DNA of 64,000 bases, taken from Aquimarina mycalae. GTDB taxonomy: Bacteria > Bacteroidota > Bacteroidia > Flavobacteriales > Flavobacteriaceae. The stretch is taken from assembly GCF_029906345.1 (NCBI RefSeq), contig NZ_JARYGY010000001.1, positions 532,851 to 596,850 of the forward strand. The letters run 5' to 3'. A model generated the notes under the pieces. The model saw only the letters and a program-made list of their open reading frames with translations. It was not told the DNA's origin and ran no database searches. A program made the translations under genes and the position numbers. This document shows positions 62,480 through 64,000 of this stretch, one piece after another; the first letter of the stretch is position 1; every line of letters begins with the position of its first letter.

Positions 62480-63292
62480 TTATTGTTTAGTAAATCTATA
62501 TGTAGTTTGAACAGGTCCTGAACCACAATCGTTTTGTACATCATTCGAAAAAGTAACTTCAAATACCGAGTCATCACTAGGGTCGTAACTTGAGTTACCA
62601 CTTGTGCTTGGTCCAAACCAATCGGTGCCACTATTACAGGCACAATTAGTGTTCTGGATAATTACAACAGTTTCATTACAGACTAAGTTAAAAGTGAAAG
62701 GTATCGGTGCAGAGCAAAAATTGGGAAAATTAGGAGTATTAAATACTCTCGTCAATCCATCTGATGTAATTTCCACGACACCTCCATTATTTAATGTCGG
62801 GCCACTAAAAGGTAGGAAAGGTGTAATTTCATCAATTCTATACATCCCTGTAAAAAGTGTATCACTCACTGGGCAAACCTGAAAAATATTAACAATCAAA
62901 TTCTCATCAGGTGTAACAAAATCCTGACCTTCAATAATTTTCAAAACTAACTTCTCTGGAGTTGGTGTTACATTATCATCTACCCCGTTAATAGTGAGAG
63001 TTCCATGATATGAATTCGCTGGTATCACAATAGATCCAAAAGAATACGTAGTTGGTCCTGCTGTTGTTTCATCTTCTACAACAGCTACATTAAAAGTTCT
63101 TTCAGATGTACTTAACGTAGTTACATTTGCAATTACATCTACAGATCCAGTAGCATCTATCTCGATTGGGAGATCAACTATTCCTGCCGAAAAAGTTACT
63201 AGCGCTTGGTTTCCGTCGAAGAGTATTTTATCCTCTTCACAAGAAGATAAAATAATCGTTGTTAACAATGTTATCAAAAAATATTTTTTCAT
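62480..63292 (-). CDS. Surface lipoprotein of a Sus-type locus
   Basis: 270 residues from the ATG at 63292 (MKKYFLITLL); the frame runs back to 63355 inside the SusD gene, but the lipoprotein signal decides the start. The lipobox is IILSSC followed by EED, consistent with surface export. The mature part begins with a Calx-beta/DUF1735-like strand set (VTFSAGIVDLPIEIDATGSV, then FNVAVVED, NSYHGTLTINGVDDNVTPTP and KLVLKIIEG) and ends with a cysteine-containing beta domain. It starts 19 bases after susD. It is likely an accessory glycan- or peptide-binding lipoprotein. Confidence 0.8.
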   Translation of the reverse strand: MKKYFLITLLTTIILSSCEEDKILFDGNQALVTFSAGIVDLPIEIDATGSVDVIANVTTLSTSERTFNVAVVEDETTAGPTTYSFGSIVIPANSYHGTLTINGVDDNVTPTPEKLVLKIIEGQDFVTPDENLIVNIFQVCPVSDTLFTGMYRIDEITPFLPFSGPTLNNGGVVEITSDGLTRVFNTPNFPNFCSAPIPFTFNLVCNETVVIIQNTNCACNSGTDWFGPSTSGNSSYDPSDDSVFEVTFSNDVQNDCGSGPVQTTYRFTKQ

Positions 63293-63311
63293 AATTTCTA
63301 TTTCTTCTTTA

Positions 63312-64000
63312 TTAATACCCTGGATTTTGTTGTGCACGCAAACCTGGGTTCGCATTTAGCTCTCTAAGTGGAATTGGTAATGTAAATCTATGATCAGTAA
63401 CTGGCAATGTACATGCTCCATTAAACTCGCAATCCAATGGGTCTTTTGATATTCCTTGACCAGCACGTTCGCCTAATCTCTTTAAATCAAGATATCTATG
63501 ACCTTCAAAAGCAAACTCTATTCGTCTTTCATTCAAAATAGCGGCAAAGGCCTCTGTTTGATTTGCATATACTGGTAAGGTTTGATCACTTCCAAATCTA
63601 GCATCTCGTAATTGCTTTATATATGCAGCTGTAGAGTTACTAGCACCATTAATATTTCCATCATTAGCGCTTGCTTCTGCCAATATTAACACCATTTCTG
63701 AAGATCTAAATATTTTTAAATCGTTCATTAACGGCTGATTGTCAGATCCTTGATACTTATTAATAACCAATACATCTTCATTCACAAAATCCGTAGCATT
63801 TTGATAATCTGGAGATATTATAGAGCTCGGTGAAATGTTCACATTAAACCTAATATCTCCTGTATCTAGTAAATTAAATAAGGATCTACCCATTTCGAAA
63901 TAGGGTCCTCCATCAATTGTAGCATTAGTAAAAGCGAATCGCCCACCTGCCCATCCAGTAGAAGAAACAAGGCCTGATGTACCTTGACGATCATAAGCAT
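63312..64000 (-). CDS. SusD/RagB-family nutrient-binding lipoprotein, C-terminal part
   Basis: The minus-strand frame stays open to the right edge of the window; the visible part is about 229 residues from the C-terminal half. RSSEMVLILAEASANDGN, ILNERRIEFAFEGHRYLDLK, then RLGE, and FTLPIPLRELNANPGLRAQQ, then NPGY, are the closing segments of the SusD_RagB family. SusD binds oligosaccharide or peptide at the cell surface as a lid for the SusC TonB-dependent channel; susC is expected just beyond 64000. It is followed 19 bases later by a surface lipoprotein gene. Confidence 0.93.
   Translation of the reverse strand, partial: AYDRQGTSGLVSSTGWAGGRFAFTNATIDGGPYFEMGRSLFNLLDTGDIRFNVNISPSSIISPDYQNATDFVNEDVLVINKYQGSDNQPLMNDLKIFRSSEMVLILAEASANDGNINGASNSTAAYIKQLRDARFGSDQTLPVYANQTEAFAAILNERRIEFAFEGHRYLDLKRLGERAGQGISKDPLDCEFNGACTLPVTDHRFTLPIPLRELNANPGLRAQQNPGY

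Overview
The window looks like chromosome of a marine member of the Bacteroidota, family Flavobacteriaceae. The evidence is very AT-rich DNA, secreted proteins ending in type IX secretion (T9SS) type A sorting domains, a SusD/RagB protein, TAnnTTTG-type promoter boxes, almost no Shine-Dalgarno sites, and Flavobacteriaceae-style DnaJ, MeaB, YceI and DUF4920 proteins. An Aquimarina-like genus is a reasonable guess but is inference. I found no tRNA, rRNA, CRISPR array, insertion sequence or prophage.

Layout. 0-7.4 kb: end of an M23 peptidase, a flavin monooxygenase, two ECF sigma-factor/partner operons (the second with a DUF4097-like exported protein) and two small secreted proteins built from T9SS-CTD-like repeats. 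7.6-17.5 kb: mixed housekeeping and envelope genes, including a carotenoid-type oxidoreductase, DUF2911, MeaB, a PagL-like lipid A deacylase, a PAP2 phosphatase, an OmpA protein and a MATE exporter. 17.6-33.6 kb: a block of four large secreted polysaccharide-degrading enzymes, all on the minus strand and all with T9SS tails. They are an agarase-like GH16, a DUF5060/TIM-barrel hydrolase, a GH5_1 endoglucanase, and a 2205-residue GH9-CBM3c-...-GH48 double cellulase whose layout recalls Caldicellulosiruptor CelA. A further unassigned module of about 125 residues recurs in the two cellulases and is a candidate carbohydrate-binding module. Two of the four genes share a 38-bp bipartite upstream element.

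34.7-50.5 kb: an M28 peptidase, PPK2, paired outer-membrane proteins, a sigma-54 type regulator lacking a DNA-binding domain, MscS, an ABC exporter, DnaJ/GrpE, YceI, MnmD, IlvE and a MazG-like hydrolase. 58-62.1 kb: an M49 peptidase, an SRPBCC/GyrI-like protein, CrcB and P-II. 62.5-64 kb: a surface lipoprotein and a truncated SusD, the tail of a SusC/SusD locus.

The most interesting locus is 50.6-57.9 kb. An operon encodes a papain-like (AvrRpt2/C39-like) cysteine protease, an unknown protein, a TPR-like sensor histidine kinase and a NarL/FixJ response regulator. It is followed by a cysteine-rich lipoprotein, two micro-lipoproteins (64 and 46 residues) and a JmjC/cupin oxygenase. Each of the four transcription units is preceded by the same 16-bp inverted repeat, TACCC-N6-GGGTA (7-2-7, NarL-like), always exactly 23 bp before a TAnnTTTG-like -7 box and 52-55 nt before the start codon. 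I read this as a self-contained, autoregulated regulon around small lipidated peptides, a candidate undescribed signalling or peptide-modification system. The function is inference; the repeat geometry is visible in the sequence.
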